Assembly: GCA_023228085.1 (NCBI GenBank) | Contig: JALOBW010000004.1 | Span: 4,847 to 68,846, forward strand | Direction: 5' to 3' | Source: a bacterium | GTDB lineage: Bacteria > Patescibacteriota > Minisyncoccia > Minisyncoccales > Minisyncoccaceae | Length of the DNA stretch: 64,000 nt | Shown here: in pieces, positions 18,054-27,282 of the stretch | Layout of the letters: each line of letters opens with the position of its first letter | How positions within the stretch are numbered: position 1 is the first letter of the stretch | Position numbers and translations under genes: made by a program | Notes under the pieces: generated by a model | The model's input: only the letters and a program-made list of their open reading frames with translations | Database searches by the model: none | What the model was told of the DNA's origin: nothing

Positions 18054-19718
18054 ATGCCAAGAAAAAAAATAGTAAATACTGTTCCAAGCCCAGAACCACA
18101 GAGCAATGGTATTAAAATAGGTTATGCATCTAACGTAGATCTAAAAACATTACAGTTACTTAAAAGACTAAATGAAGATGATGACAACCTATTTAAAGAC
18201 AAAGTTAAAGAATGCTCCATGGCATTGCACAAAACATACCTACTCCAAAAGGGATACTCACCAAGAAAAATATCTAAGATGTATTCCAATACTCAGGAAT
18301 TTGTGGAGCCTCCTTGGGACGTAGATTTACTTCTTGATTTAGTTAGGTTCAATACGTGGCACAAAACTTGCATAGATGTAAAATCTGAAGATGCAGTTAG
18401 ACATGGGATAAAGTATTACAAAGATGGAATAGTAAGCAATGCTGCTGATGCAAATAAAACTAAAATAAAAGACTTCTTTGAAAAGCCAAACTCTGAAGGA
18501 ATGAATATGTATGGAGTTTGTGTAGCACTTCTACAGGACTTACAGAGAAGCAATGCAAATATGGCAGTGGAAGTTGTAAGGACACTCAAAAGTCTCTATG
18601 ATGTAAATTCACCTATAGTAGAAATCAAGCACGTAGATGTGACAAGGATAAAGCCTCACAAATATGCTTTCGTTTCTCCACTAGACCCAAAATACACTCC
18701 AATATTTAAATATGTATCAGCCTATGATGATGACAAGGATAAATATTTTAAGGCATTTGGAGCAGTGGATGCCAATGGCAATCCTTTAATATATGACAAA
18801 TATACCGGGGAAAGAATAGGCAAAGAAAATCCCCTTGAGCCAAATGAAGATGGGACTTTAAATTTAGATAGAGTAGCAACTGAGCTTATATATAAAGTAA
18901 TATATGAGCCAAATGGTGGAGATGACAGTTACCCATACTTCCCATATTATGGATTAAACCCAATAATACCAATGATACTGGCTACAGTTGGATTTAGAAA
19001 TGCAGCTATGTTTAATATTAAATTCTTCAAACAAACAATAAAGAATTTGATAATGCTAAAGGGAAGATTGAGCCCTGCAAGCGAGAAGAAGTTTAATGAT
19101 TATATGGAAGTCTGCATGACAGACCCAGAAATGCTCCCAGATCTTTACGCTCACACAGATGACCCAGATGGCGGAATAGAAGTTAAACAACTCATAGATA
19201 GAGCATTAGAAGCAAGTTTCTTGCAATACTCATCCATGAATAGAGATGAAATTATAGCTGGGCATAAAGTTCCTGCAAATAGAGTATATACTCCTGAAGC
19301 TGGAAAATTGTCTGGAAATATAGCTGAAACATCCAATGAAGTATATAAAGACACCACATTGGCTCCATTACAAAGAATGCTTGACGAAGAACTAATAAAC
19401 CCATTTATTATTAAAATGGGTCTAGGAATATCAGACTGGACTATTAAATTCAATAGACTTGGAACTATTGATCACAGGTTCCTGTTGGATGAAGTTAGAT
19501 CTTTGGTTGATAGGGGGATAATAACACTAGGAGAATCAGCAAACATACTTGGCATAGAAAGTGAAATGGATGACGAAACAAGGAATATGCGTATTATATT
19601 ATCATCCTATATGCCATTGAAGTTGATGCAACATCAAACATTGCAAGATAGGATTCCTAGTGATAGTGGAGCAATAATGAACCCAGCACAATTAAATCCA
19701 CCAGTTAAGGGTAAATAA
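18054..19718 (+). CDS. Portal protein
   Basis: The 554-aa product is a phage portal of the PBSX/SPP1-like type. Features are the N-terminal PPWDVDLLLDLVRFNTWHKTCID segment, the central YFPYYGLNPIIPMI and the C-terminal EIIAGHKVPANR followed by NIAETSNEVYKDTTLAPLQ, the helical stem and wing region typical of portals. Length is normal. It forms the dodecameric ring at the packaging vertex. AGGA lies before the ATG, and a consensus promoter lies 31 nt upstream. Confidence 0.88.
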   Translation: MPRKKIVNTVPSPEPQSNGIKIGYASNVDLKTLQLLKRLNEDDDNLFKDKVKECSMALHKTYLLQKGYSPRKISKMYSNTQEFVEPPWDVDLLLDLVRFNTWHKTCIDVKSEDAVRHGIKYYKDGIVSNAADANKTKIKDFFEKPNSEGMNMYGVCVALLQDLQRSNANMAVEVVRTLKSLYDVNSPIVEIKHVDVTRIKPHKYAFVSPLDPKYTPIFKYVSAYDDDKDKYFKAFGAVDANGNPLIYDKYTGERIGKENPLEPNEDGTLNLDRVATELIYKVIYEPNGGDDSYPYFPYYGLNPIIPMILATVGFRNAAMFNIKFFKQTIKNLIMLKGRLSPASEKKFNDYMEVCMTDPEMLPDLYAHTDDPDGGIEVKQLIDRALEASFLQYSSMNRDEIIAGHKVPANRVYTPEAGKLSGNIAETSNEVYKDTTLAPLQRMLDEELINPFIIKMGLGISDWTIKFNRLGTIDHRFLLDEVRSLVDRGIITLGESANILGIESEMDDETRNMRIILSSYMPLKLMQHQTLQDRIPSDSGAIMNPAQLNPPVKGK

Positions 19719-20321
19719 ATGAATATACAGAAAAATGAAAAGAAAAGATTGGCAAGGTTTGGGGTTCTAACGCCTGGATTGTTGGATAAAGACAAACACT
19801 TTATACCAAATACAGAAGAGGGGATAGATGCAATAATAGATGCAGAAATAGATTTTGCAAAAGGTGGCTCTAATTTAGACCTATTCCACAGAGATGATAT
19901 GATATTAAGTAAACAGGATGCTATTGTAGTTGAGATGTGGATAACTGAAAATGATATGATAGTTGATTTGGAAAAAGGTGAAGTGATGCCTGATGCAGTT
20001 GTTATGGCAAAGGATGTCGAAGGCATTCTGCAAAAATCAGAAGGTGAAATTGGATTAGACGTAGAAATGGATTTAGCAACAGAAGTTTTCAGGAATAAAT
20101 ACAAGGAATATAAGTCAATAAAGAATAGAATAAAAGAAGATTTAGAATTACATAAAAAAGATCCTAATCATAAGTTTAAATATAAGAAAATAAGAAAAGG
20201 AACGTTGAGGATGGGAGTACATTATCCCAATGAGAATATTTGGAATAAAGTGCTAGATGGGACACTTGGTCAAGTTTCTATAAAGGGAGTAGCTACTGAA
20301 TTTGAAGAAGTTGACTTATAA
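19719..20321 (+). CDS. XkdF-like head maturation protease
   Basis: The 200-aa product matches the XkdF-type putative phage serine protease pattern. VVEMWITENDM is followed by RMGVHYPNENIWNKV and DGTLGQVSIKG. Upstream there are FHRDD and a long acidic region. It is placed between portal and scaffold, exactly where prohead proteases sit. It would cleave the scaffold or capsid delta domain. Catalytic residues are not fixed by eye. Confidence 0.65.
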   Translation: MNIQKNEKKRLARFGVLTPGLLDKDKHFIPNTEEGIDAIIDAEIDFAKGGSNLDLFHRDDMILSKQDAIVVEMWITENDMIVDLEKGEVMPDAVVMAKDVEGILQKSEGEIGLDVEMDLATEVFRNKYKEYKSIKNRIKEDLELHKKDPNHKFKYKKIRKGTLRMGVHYPNENIWNKVLDGTLGQVSIKGVATEFEEVDL

Positions 20322-20339
20322 TAATTTTAATTGTATTAT
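20311..20339 (+). promoter_or_regulatory. Sigma-70-type promoter before scaffold and capsid
   Basis: TTGACT (20311-20316), 17-nt spacer and TATTAT (20334-20339). An ATGG lies 5 nt further on, at 20345, opening a six-codon frame that runs into the start of the scaffold gene. It would boost the abundant scaffold and capsid mRNAs. Confidence 0.5.
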
Positions 20340-20354
20340 TAAATATGGAGAAAT

Positions 20355-21320
20355 ATGATGGCTAAAGCTATTAAGTTGAAGAAATTTACAATATCAAGAA
20401 TAGCAAACTTAACAAAAGGCTCTCAAAGAGATGATGATGATGAGCAACTTGGATGTTTGTTGTATATGACCAAAGGTGAAAATTTACAGATAAATGAAGA
20501 TTTAATATTCAAAGATTTAGAAAAAGAAATAAATCTTAAAGATGGAGAATCTTTTGATATAAATGTTATTCCAGAAGTTATTAAAGGAGAAGTTGGATTA
20601 AGTGAAGACTTGAAATCCTTAAAGTATATAATTTCTGACAATAGCATCTACCAAGAAATATATGAATGCAAGCCCCATGGAGAAAATGGGGTATCATTTA
20701 TAAAGGGCTTAAGGGATGGTTCAACTGAATTACATTCTATTATATTTAATAAGCCTACATTTGATAAGACAAAAGCCACACAATGGCTTAATGCTAACTT
20801 AAGGATTAATAGTAATCTACAGAAAGGAGATAATCCAAATAGCATGGAACTTCAAGACATTCTTCCAGAAATAACTAAATCTCAGGAGAAGATTCTGGAA
20901 AAAGGGCTAGAACCGATTAACGAACTCAAGAAGGAATTTCAGTCCTTCAAGGAGGAAGTAAACTTGAGGCTTACTAAAATGGAAAAGCCTATAGAGACAA
21001 CTCCTCCAATAGATCAAGGTAAAATTGATCTCGAAAAAAAGGAAAAAGAACTCAATGACAAAATTGCAGAGTTCACAAGCTTAGCTTCTACAATCCAGAA
21101 TTTAGAGAAAGGTCAAAAGGATATCTCTGATAAAATTTCTGCGATTGAGAGCACTGGTCTAATTTCAGCTGGTGCTTTTGGAGTGCCTGGATTTGCTGGT
21201 TCACTCAACAAACCTGGAGTTGGAATCAAAGCAGAGAATGGCATGGTAATAACAAAGGCTGATGAAGGCAATGAACTTGGACCTCTTAACTTGAAGTTAT
21301 CAAAAGGGGAGGTGAATTAA
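20355..21320 (+). CDS. Scaffold-like protein
   Basis: The 321-aa product has an N-terminal globular half and a strong coiled coil at about residues 175-260 (repeated LEKKEKELNDKI-type heptads). The tail is Gly/Ala-rich (SAGAFGVPGFAGSLNKP). The position directly before the capsid gene and the coiled coil point to a scaffold or a scaffold/delta-domain protein. It begins with two ATG codons; the first has GGAG 6 nt upstream. Confidence 0.6.
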   Translation: MMAKAIKLKKFTISRIANLTKGSQRDDDDEQLGCLLYMTKGENLQINEDLIFKDLEKEINLKDGESFDINVIPEVIKGEVGLSEDLKSLKYIISDNSIYQEIYECKPHGENGVSFIKGLRDGSTELHSIIFNKPTFDKTKATQWLNANLRINSNLQKGDNPNSMELQDILPEITKSQEKILEKGLEPINELKKEFQSFKEEVNLRLTKMEKPIETTPPIDQGKIDLEKKEKELNDKIAEFTSLASTIQNLEKGQKDISDKISAIESTGLISAGAFGVPGFAGSLNKPGVGIKAENGMVITKADEGNELGPLNLKLSKGEVN

Positions 21321-22634
21321 ATGCCATCAGAACCTAATTTAAACATACTAGACATTAAAGTTGGAACTAGGGAAATTAGAAATGCCATCAGGAATCTAAT
21401 CCTTAGTAAATCTGAAATTACTTCAGATATGTTCACTTCTGCCAATGGTGGTATGAAATTGCCTCACAGGTATGCACTCGGTTGGCTTCGGAAACTCGGA
21501 GACAATACTATGCTAAAGAAATCTGGCATGGTAGAGTTTTATGAGTTTAGGGGCAATGAATCACAAATCAATGCCATTGACTGGACAGATATGGCAATGT
21601 ATCCACAAGTAGAGCTTACTGACCACAGATATTACACTGGTCCAACATTTGATCAGATTACATTAAGCCCACAATGGTTTAGTGCTAAATTCATGATCAC
21701 AGACCAGGATGTCAATGTGGCTACTGAGACCGACTTAGGTGGTCTATTCCTTGAGCTCATGGCTATGAAGCTTGCCAATGAATATGAAAAATTAATGATT
21801 CATGGTAACAAGATTGGCCAGAACACTTCTCGTGCTAAAGCATATGATGACTACGATCCTGACAAAGTAAGCATAGATCCTACCTTCATTAAAACTGACG
21901 GTATCATATCACTTGCTGTTGCGGATGGTATTCAAGTTGACTGTAGCACATGGGAAACTAAGTATTTCAATCCTGAAATATGTAAAGAAATGCTTATGGC
22001 CATTGCTGAGGAACAACAGTTCTTGCTCCAAAGCATGCAGTTCATGGTTAGCCCAAGAGCTTATGAAGACTTCTATGAACATTGTGAAAACAAAGGTGTA
22101 GATACTGCATCTTTGCAATGGGTACTTGGCACAATGCCAATCCAATATCACAAAAAGCTGATTCATGGAGTTCCTCTTTGGGACAACAACCCAAGACAGG
22201 TCAAGAAAGCCAAAATTACATCTTCTGGTGGAACAGTGGATTTGCCTTATGTCCCAATAGTAGAGGACAGTGACAAATTTATACCTCACACAGAAGGAAC
22301 ATTCTACACCCCATATGTAAATGGCACAGCAGATGACTATACATTGGATCTTACAACTGGCAAAGTTACCCATACTGGAACTGACACATCTTCAATTCCA
22401 TTGGATACTTTCATAAACTTTACCTACAAAGGGCCTGGTGTTGCAGTAATGACATTCCCTGGAAACTTTAAATTTGCAGTTAACACTGATACTGTAAAAA
22501 TAGAGCATGACAGAGTAGTCAATGATGCCACTGACCTATATGTAAGTCATACATCTGGTGACATTGCAATGTGGAGAGCTGATGCTTGTGTATGGACAAA
22601 TGTTCAAAACAAAACACCTACGCTGGCTAGCTAA
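21321..22634 (+). CDS. Major capsid protein, HK97 fold
   Basis: The 437-aa product follows the scaffold gene at once, behind a strong GGGGAGGTG site. It has an N-terminal arm, FSAKFMITDQDVNVATETDLG typical of the E-loop/P-domain junction, and MVSPRAYEDFYEH, a pattern seen in HK97-like capsid proteins. A beta-rich stretch at about 300-370 looks like an inserted or decoration domain. CpG and codon use look more optimised here than in neighbours, fitting high expression. Confidence 0.8.
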   Translation: MPSEPNLNILDIKVGTREIRNAIRNLILSKSEITSDMFTSANGGMKLPHRYALGWLRKLGDNTMLKKSGMVEFYEFRGNESQINAIDWTDMAMYPQVELTDHRYYTGPTFDQITLSPQWFSAKFMITDQDVNVATETDLGGLFLELMAMKLANEYEKLMIHGNKIGQNTSRAKAYDDYDPDKVSIDPTFIKTDGIISLAVADGIQVDCSTWETKYFNPEICKEMLMAIAEEQQFLLQSMQFMVSPRAYEDFYEHCENKGVDTASLQWVLGTMPIQYHKKLIHGVPLWDNNPRQVKKAKITSSGGTVDLPYVPIVEDSDKFIPHTEGTFYTPYVNGTADDYTLDLTTGKVTHTGTDTSSIPLDTFINFTYKGPGVAVMTFPGNFKFAVNTDTVKIEHDRVVNDATDLYVSHTSGDIAMWRADACVWTNVQNKTPTLAS

Positions 22635-22728
22635 TGACGAATAATAGATGGCTTCTGTTCATCTTTAAAATAAACCTTTAAGCGTCAATCATCTGATTGA
22701 GGTAGGGCGGGAGGGCTGAAAGGTTAAA
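22635..22728 (+). other. Capsid-gene trailer with small hairpin
   Basis: The 94-nt gap after the capsid gene holds an inverted repeat TCAATCA/TGATTGA at 22685-22700 with only 2 nt between the arms. A G-rich run GGTAGGGCGGGAGGG follows, which is unusual in this AT-rich genome. No U run follows, so it is not a classical terminator. It could stabilise the capsid mRNA 3' end. Confidence 0.35.
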
Positions 22729-23295
22729 ATGCCAAGAGCAAAAGAAGTAAAAACAATAACATCAGTAACTGTTAATGATGAAGTACTTGATAATCTTACT
22801 CCAGATATGGATATTGAAAGCAAGGATAACCTTAATGAAGATATCCCACAATCTGAGTTAGTAAAAGAAAATTCTAACAGACAATTTAGAATAACACTTG
22901 TCCATCTTCCTGCACATTATAATGGGCTAGGAGATTATGACCAGGAACGCATTGAAGGAAAGAGAAAGCAACTATTTTCGGAGCTAGGGGACTGGAAAGA
23001 AGTTGATAAAGCTATCAATGCAATCATGAACAGTAAAAACATAAGAAATACAGCTTCCCTGAGAAAGAGAATACATTTTTCTCATAGGGGACAAAAACAT
23101 TACATCAAAGATGCTAGAGTAGCCATGGAATACTACAGAGTAATCACAGCAAGACACAAGTATCAAGATGTATCAAAGGGGAAGAATAGGGCTAGATGGG
23201 TCCACAGCACCCCAGAATATGACACTTATGCTTTTGAAGTAAAATTGGTTGATACCAAAAGAAAAGTAGAAAGAGTCGTTGACAATAGGAGATAA
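22729..23295 (+). CDS. Hypothetical head protein
   Basis: The 188-aa product has a disordered acidic N-terminus (about 50 residues) and a basic C-terminal part with many Arg/Lys and Tyr residues. It lies between capsid and head-tail adaptor genes, so a capsid-associated role is likely. AAAGG lies shortly before the ATG. Not recognised. Confidence 0.55.
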   Translation: MPRAKEVKTITSVTVNDEVLDNLTPDMDIESKDNLNEDIPQSELVKENSNRQFRITLVHLPAHYNGLGDYDQERIEGKRKQLFSELGDWKEVDKAINAIMNSKNIRNTASLRKRIHFSHRGQKHYIKDARVAMEYYRVITARHKYQDVSKGKNRARWVHSTPEYDTYAFEVKLVDTKRKVERVVDNRR

Positions 23296-23301
23296 GAGAT
23301 A

Positions 23302-24012
23302 ATGGGATTATATATAGTCTCTTCTGACATAGTAAATAAGCAAGGGCTTCCTGACAGTGAAGTTGAGAAGATCATTGATACAATAGAAGAGCAGGTTCAT
23401 TCCTATTGTATGGATATATTCTGTACTTGGGATGACATATATGATGAAAGCTATACATTTAAGTTCAGAGGAGAAGGCAATCCTGTTATTTTCATTGACA
23501 GATTAATACCCTATAACTTGATTTCCATAGCAAATATAGAATACATAGACCCAGAACTAGGGCTAGACACAATAGACGATGAATATGAGTTCAATGAATA
23601 TAGTATTACTAATCTAGACAATGCTTGGAAATCAAGTCGTAGGATGAATTATCAAGTAACATGCAATATAGGAAATGCAGAAACATCAATACTTGGAAAC
23701 ACTAACCCAAAGTATAAGCCAGAAAGCTTGCTATACTGTCTGAAAGCACTAGTAACTAGGGAAATAGACATAATGTATAGCGATGGTGCAGTATATGCTG
23801 GGACTACAAGTTTAGATGTTGATAAAATAAAAGAGTATGAGTTTAACTCAGAAACGGCATTTGATTATTCATATAAACGCAATAAATCCATAATAATAGA
23901 TCCAAGCAATCCAAACCCAACTGGAATACCAACTATAGATTCAATATTGAGAAGTTTACAGAGACAAGATATCAAAATATGGACAGCCAGACAAAACTGG
24001 AGTAAATACTAA
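23302..24012 (+). CDS. Head-tail connector-like protein
   Basis: The 236-aa product lies where gp6/gp15-type adaptors sit. The first part is helical (LPDSEVEKIIDTIEEQVHSY), then beta-rich, and SLLYCLKALVTREIDIMYSDG resembles adaptor helices. The stop overlaps the next start as TAATG. The assignment is by position and size. Confidence 0.45.
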   Translation: MGLYIVSSDIVNKQGLPDSEVEKIIDTIEEQVHSYCMDIFCTWDDIYDESYTFKFRGEGNPVIFIDRLIPYNLISIANIEYIDPELGLDTIDDEYEFNEYSITNLDNAWKSSRRMNYQVTCNIGNAETSILGNTNPKYKPESLLYCLKALVTREIDIMYSDGAVYAGTTSLDVDKIKEYEFNSETAFDYSYKRNKSIIIDPSNPNPTGIPTIDSILRSLQRQDIKIWTARQNWSKY

Positions 24013-24362
24013 TGCCTTCTTCCATAATGACTCCACATCAAGTAGATGTTGAGAGGCAAACTCCTGCTCAAGATGATACTGGTGGATATGATGATTCTAC
24101 CTATAGCACAATATATGAAAATCTTAAATGTAGAATAGCATCAGTAGAGTCTCTATATGGAAATAAAAACATTGGATATGCCAAAGAAATGTTTAGTGGA
24201 ATGCCAGAAGTAACTGCTGTAATGATGGCATCAACTAAATTGGATAACATGGATAGAATCACATTTGGTGATACTATATATGAAATACGTAAAATATACC
24301 CAGTATATGCATTTAGAAAACTACATCACTATACTTATGGGTTAAAGCAAATCACTATATAA
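24012..24362 (+). CDS. Head-closure-like protein
   Basis: The 116-aa beta-rich product contains VDVERQTPAQDDTGGYDDSTY and ITFGDTIYEIRKI, the pattern of gp16/SPP1-type head completion proteins (strand-turn starts with a DxxGG loop). It follows the connector gene directly. Confidence 0.5.
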   Translation: MPSSIMTPHQVDVERQTPAQDDTGGYDDSTYSTIYENLKCRIASVESLYGNKNIGYAKEMFSGMPEVTAVMMASTKLDNMDRITFGDTIYEIRKIYPVYAFRKLHHYTYGLKQITI

Positions 24363-24384
24363 TATAATTCGAGGAGAATAAACG

Positions 24385-26067
24385 ATGGGAAATTGCTCTA
24401 TTAAGATCAATCAATCAGATAACCCACTATCCTATATTAAATTCAATCTCAAAGAAATGAAAAGGAAGTTAAGGATCTGTCTATTGCAACCAGGTGGCTG
24501 TGGGGATTCTATAATGGTAGAGCCCATTGCAAGGTGGATTAAAGACAATAATGATAATACTGAAATAGCATTTGCTGCCAGGCCTGAATACATGAAGGTA
24601 ATGATGAATAATCCATATTTTAAGGTTATTGATGGATTTGAAATATTAAAGGCAATTAAAAATCATGATAGTGGGATATTGAACCAATTTGACATTCCTC
24701 CCATTAACTTTGCTACTGCAATAAATACTAATCCAGATGCAGAGAAAATGCACTACATAGATGCTCATTATAAATATATAGACCAAGATATTGACACTAA
24801 CTCCATACCAATAGAATACAAAATTCCAAGATTGTTTATAAAAGAAGATAGGGCTAAGTTAGCAAAAAGCTGGTTTAATGTTATGGAATTAAGAGATAGA
24901 ATAACTGTTGGAATACAAATAAGATCTAGTAGTTATGTAAGGAATTGGAATAAAAATAAAGAGCTTGCATTACTATTAGGTAGCAATGGATACAATGTAA
25001 TATTATTCTCAAACAACCCTTATGACTTTTTTAGTGGTCCAAACATATATACTCCGCCATTCAAATATACTCACCAGCAAATGGAGAATGTTGTAGCATT
25101 TGCAAATGAATGTGACATATTGGTTAGCCCAGACAGTAGCTTTGTTCAAATAGCACAGGCATTAAATAAGAAATTAGTATGCATGTATGGACCATTCCCA
25201 AGCGAATATAGAGTTAAATACTATGATAATGTAATAGCCATAGAGAACCATGATCATGAAAAATTTAAATGTATGCCATGTTATCTTCATCATCATACGT
25301 GCCCATTTGGATCAACTTCTCCATGTATGGACTCTATAAGTGTTGATGATGTATTTGATGCAATAGTTAAAAAGTCGCATGAATATGGCATGGATACAGG
25401 TAAACTAGTAAACACTGAATTCTATAGTGAAAAAATATACAGTTCAATTAAATGTATAGATGGCAACAATTTTGCAATAATGTCTCCAAATTATGGAGTA
25501 TGGACTTGTGAGAATGCTCAAGAAATAGCAAATAGAATTAAAACCCATACACAGGGTGCTTATCCAAATATGTCACAGTTCTGCATAGCAGACATGGGAT
25601 GCGGAGATGGAGCGCTTATGGATGCAATATCTAAATGCTCAAGAGATAAATTTTATCCGCTTCTGTATGGGATAGATATTATGGATTCTGCAAAACATCA
25701 AGCTAGGGTCAACCATCATGATATATGGAGCAATATTAAGAAGGCAGACATTAGAGAAAGATTTATTTGGTCCAATGGCAAATTAAACTGTATTATCTAC
25801 AATGAAATACTTGAGCACATGGATATATATGGTGCAATAGAAGCAATTAAAACTGGCAAATCATACTTGCATAACAAGGGAATAATGTATATATTATATA
25901 GTATGGAACATGCAAAGTTTGACATGCATAAAGTTTTTGGAATGATAGGAATGGAGATTGTATCCAATAGCATGATAGACAATAAAACAGAACTAATAGC
26001 AAGGAAAATACAGAATGAGACAAATACGAGCAATATCCAACAAAGTAATAGCAAAGAGAACCAATAG
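24385..26067 (+). CDS. Glycosyltransferase family 9-like and methyltransferase fusion
   Basis: The 560-aa product has two domains. Residues about 25-335 look like a heptosyltransferase-type GT9: LQPGGCGDSIM near 35, then VSPDSSFVQIAQALNKKLV with the acceptor/nucleotide-site pattern. Residues about 385-545 are a class I SAM methyltransferase with IADMGCGDGALM near 402 and YNEILEHMD. The fusion would build and methylate a glycan. It opens a carbohydrate cassette placed within the head-tail genes. GAGGAG lies before the ATG. Confidence 0.7.
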   Translation: MGNCSIKINQSDNPLSYIKFNLKEMKRKLRICLLQPGGCGDSIMVEPIARWIKDNNDNTEIAFAARPEYMKVMMNNPYFKVIDGFEILKAIKNHDSGILNQFDIPPINFATAINTNPDAEKMHYIDAHYKYIDQDIDTNSIPIEYKIPRLFIKEDRAKLAKSWFNVMELRDRITVGIQIRSSSYVRNWNKNKELALLLGSNGYNVILFSNNPYDFFSGPNIYTPPFKYTHQQMENVVAFANECDILVSPDSSFVQIAQALNKKLVCMYGPFPSEYRVKYYDNVIAIENHDHEKFKCMPCYLHHHTCPFGSTSPCMDSISVDDVFDAIVKKSHEYGMDTGKLVNTEFYSEKIYSSIKCIDGNNFAIMSPNYGVWTCENAQEIANRIKTHTQGAYPNMSQFCIADMGCGDGALMDAISKCSRDKFYPLLYGIDIMDSAKHQARVNHHDIWSNIKKADIRERFIWSNGKLNCIIYNEILEHMDIYGAIEAIKTGKSYLHNKGIMYILYSMEHAKFDMHKVFGMIGMEIVSNSMIDNKTELIARKIQNETNTSNIQQSNSKENQ

Positions 26068-26290
26068 ACTCATTGAAGAGCATCATGGCATAGCAATACC
26101 ACAGACTGCAAAAGTTATTTCTGTAGTGTGTGAGGTATTGTCTGTTGGGCCAAGGGTTAGAAGTGGCATAAAAGTTGGAGACATGATATTTAAAGATCAG
26201 TATTTAAGACCAGATACTGAATTTGAAGTTGATGGTCAAAAGCTACTTTTATTAAATGAAGATGAAATTCATTGTAAGGTAGAAGAATAA
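26015..26290 (+). CDS. GroES-like co-chaperonin
   Basis: The 91-aa product matches the Cpn10 fold. Features are RAISNKVIAKRTN at the start, the mobile-loop region and GIAIPQTAKV, SVGPRVRSGIKVGD, then LLLNEDEIHCKVEE at the end. The usual GroES pattern is IRPL.DRV, G.I.LP..A, VG.G and VGD.V. It should cap the host GroEL to help fold a phage protein, as T4 gp31 does. The capsid protein is the obvious client. The start overlaps the previous gene by 53 nt and has AAGGA 9 nt upstream. Confidence 0.8.
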   Translation: MRQIRAISNKVIAKRTNRLIEEHHGIAIPQTAKVISVVCEVLSVGPRVRSGIKVGDMIFKDQYLRPDTEFEVDGQKLLLLNEDEIHCKVEE

Positions 26291-26863
26291 TTGACTGTAT
26301 TATCTAGACAGGGTCTTCCTCAAACCACTTCTTTAAATGTAAAGAAATGGAAAGTTAAAAGCAGTGGAATGACTAAAGCTACTGCTAAATTTAAGGGTGC
26401 CATAAACGTAGATTTAGAGTGGAAATTAAAATTGGATGCTGACAAGTTTTGTAGGGAATATATGGCAAAGTGTATAGAAGAGGGCATGGGTAAAATAGGG
26501 AAAGACATAAAAGATAGAGCTTACATGCAGGCCGGTGGAGAAAGAATATACATTGGTGGAATGACAAAATGGCAAAGAATAAAAGCATATTATGCAGCAA
26601 CTAAACTTTCTCCTCCTGAAAGAGTTAGAATTGAAACTGGGCTATACAAAAATAACTTCACCCATAAAATTCAATCTACTCATGAAAACTTAAAAACATC
26701 ACTAACTATTGGCAATCAATACAAACATGCAGCCTATGTAGAATCAAAAACAGGCAATTTAACTGCTGCAATGCTTTCATTGTGGGTATCCATTTTATAC
26801 CAAATAGGACTATCTCTAGGCAAAGCAATGACAACATGGGAATCAAGTAGTAATACTCAATAA
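26291..26863 (+). CDS. HK97 gp10-like head-tail protein
   Basis: The 190-aa product starts at TTG directly after the previous stop. It contains a long helix with GKIGKDIKDRAYMQAGGE, then RVRIETGLYKNNFTHKI and SLTIGNQYKHAAYVE, the pattern of gp10-type neck proteins (helix, then ETG-L..., then ...YA.YVE). It probably joins head and tail. Confidence 0.6.
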   Translation: MTVLSRQGLPQTTSLNVKKWKVKSSGMTKATAKFKGAINVDLEWKLKLDADKFCREYMAKCIEEGMGKIGKDIKDRAYMQAGGERIYIGGMTKWQRIKAYYAATKLSPPERVRIETGLYKNNFTHKIQSTHENLKTSLTIGNQYKHAAYVESKTGNLTAAMLSLWVSILYQIGLSLGKAMTTWESSSNTQ

Positions 26864-26878
26864 ATATAAGGAACCAAT

Positions 26879-27256
26879 ATGATGGTAAAACCAATAAAAT
26901 ACAATCCAAATGAATTAGCAATATTTATAGACATCAATGATAAAAGTGACTACAGGGGAGCTGCCAACTTTGCTAGGGCAAAATATTGTATAAACATGCA
27001 CCCAATGTCTTTTAGAATATTCTATATAATGGATGAACTGTCTAATGGTAAAATAAAAGAAATTAACTCCTATTTGTTAAATATGAATGGCAAATTTAGA
27101 GGGTCGCTAATAAGATCTTGTGAAGTTGAAGAAATAGCCAATAAGTATAGGAATAAAGTTGCCATAAGTGGATCTGCAATTATAGGCAAGACATCCAATG
27201 ACAATGATTTACCAAAGATCATAGGACCATCTGATGAAAAAAAGATCACAGGATAA
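26879..27256 (+). CDS. Hypothetical protein
   Basis: The 125-aa product is alpha/beta and not recognised. AAGGA lies 6 nt before the first of two ATGs. Position suggests a tail-terminator or completion gene, but the sequence does not confirm it. Confidence 0.5.
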   Translation: MMVKPIKYNPNELAIFIDINDKSDYRGAANFARAKYCINMHPMSFRIFYIMDELSNGKIKEINSYLLNMNGKFRGSLIRSCEVEEIANKYRNKVAISGSAIIGKTSNDNDLPKIIGPSDEKKITG

Positions 27257-27282
27257 ATCTAGAAGATATCACTACAGAAACA

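Noticed and set aside
21909..22373. 154-aa minus-strand frame within the capsid gene
   Set aside because: Antisense of a clear major capsid protein with no ribosome site; a shadow frame.
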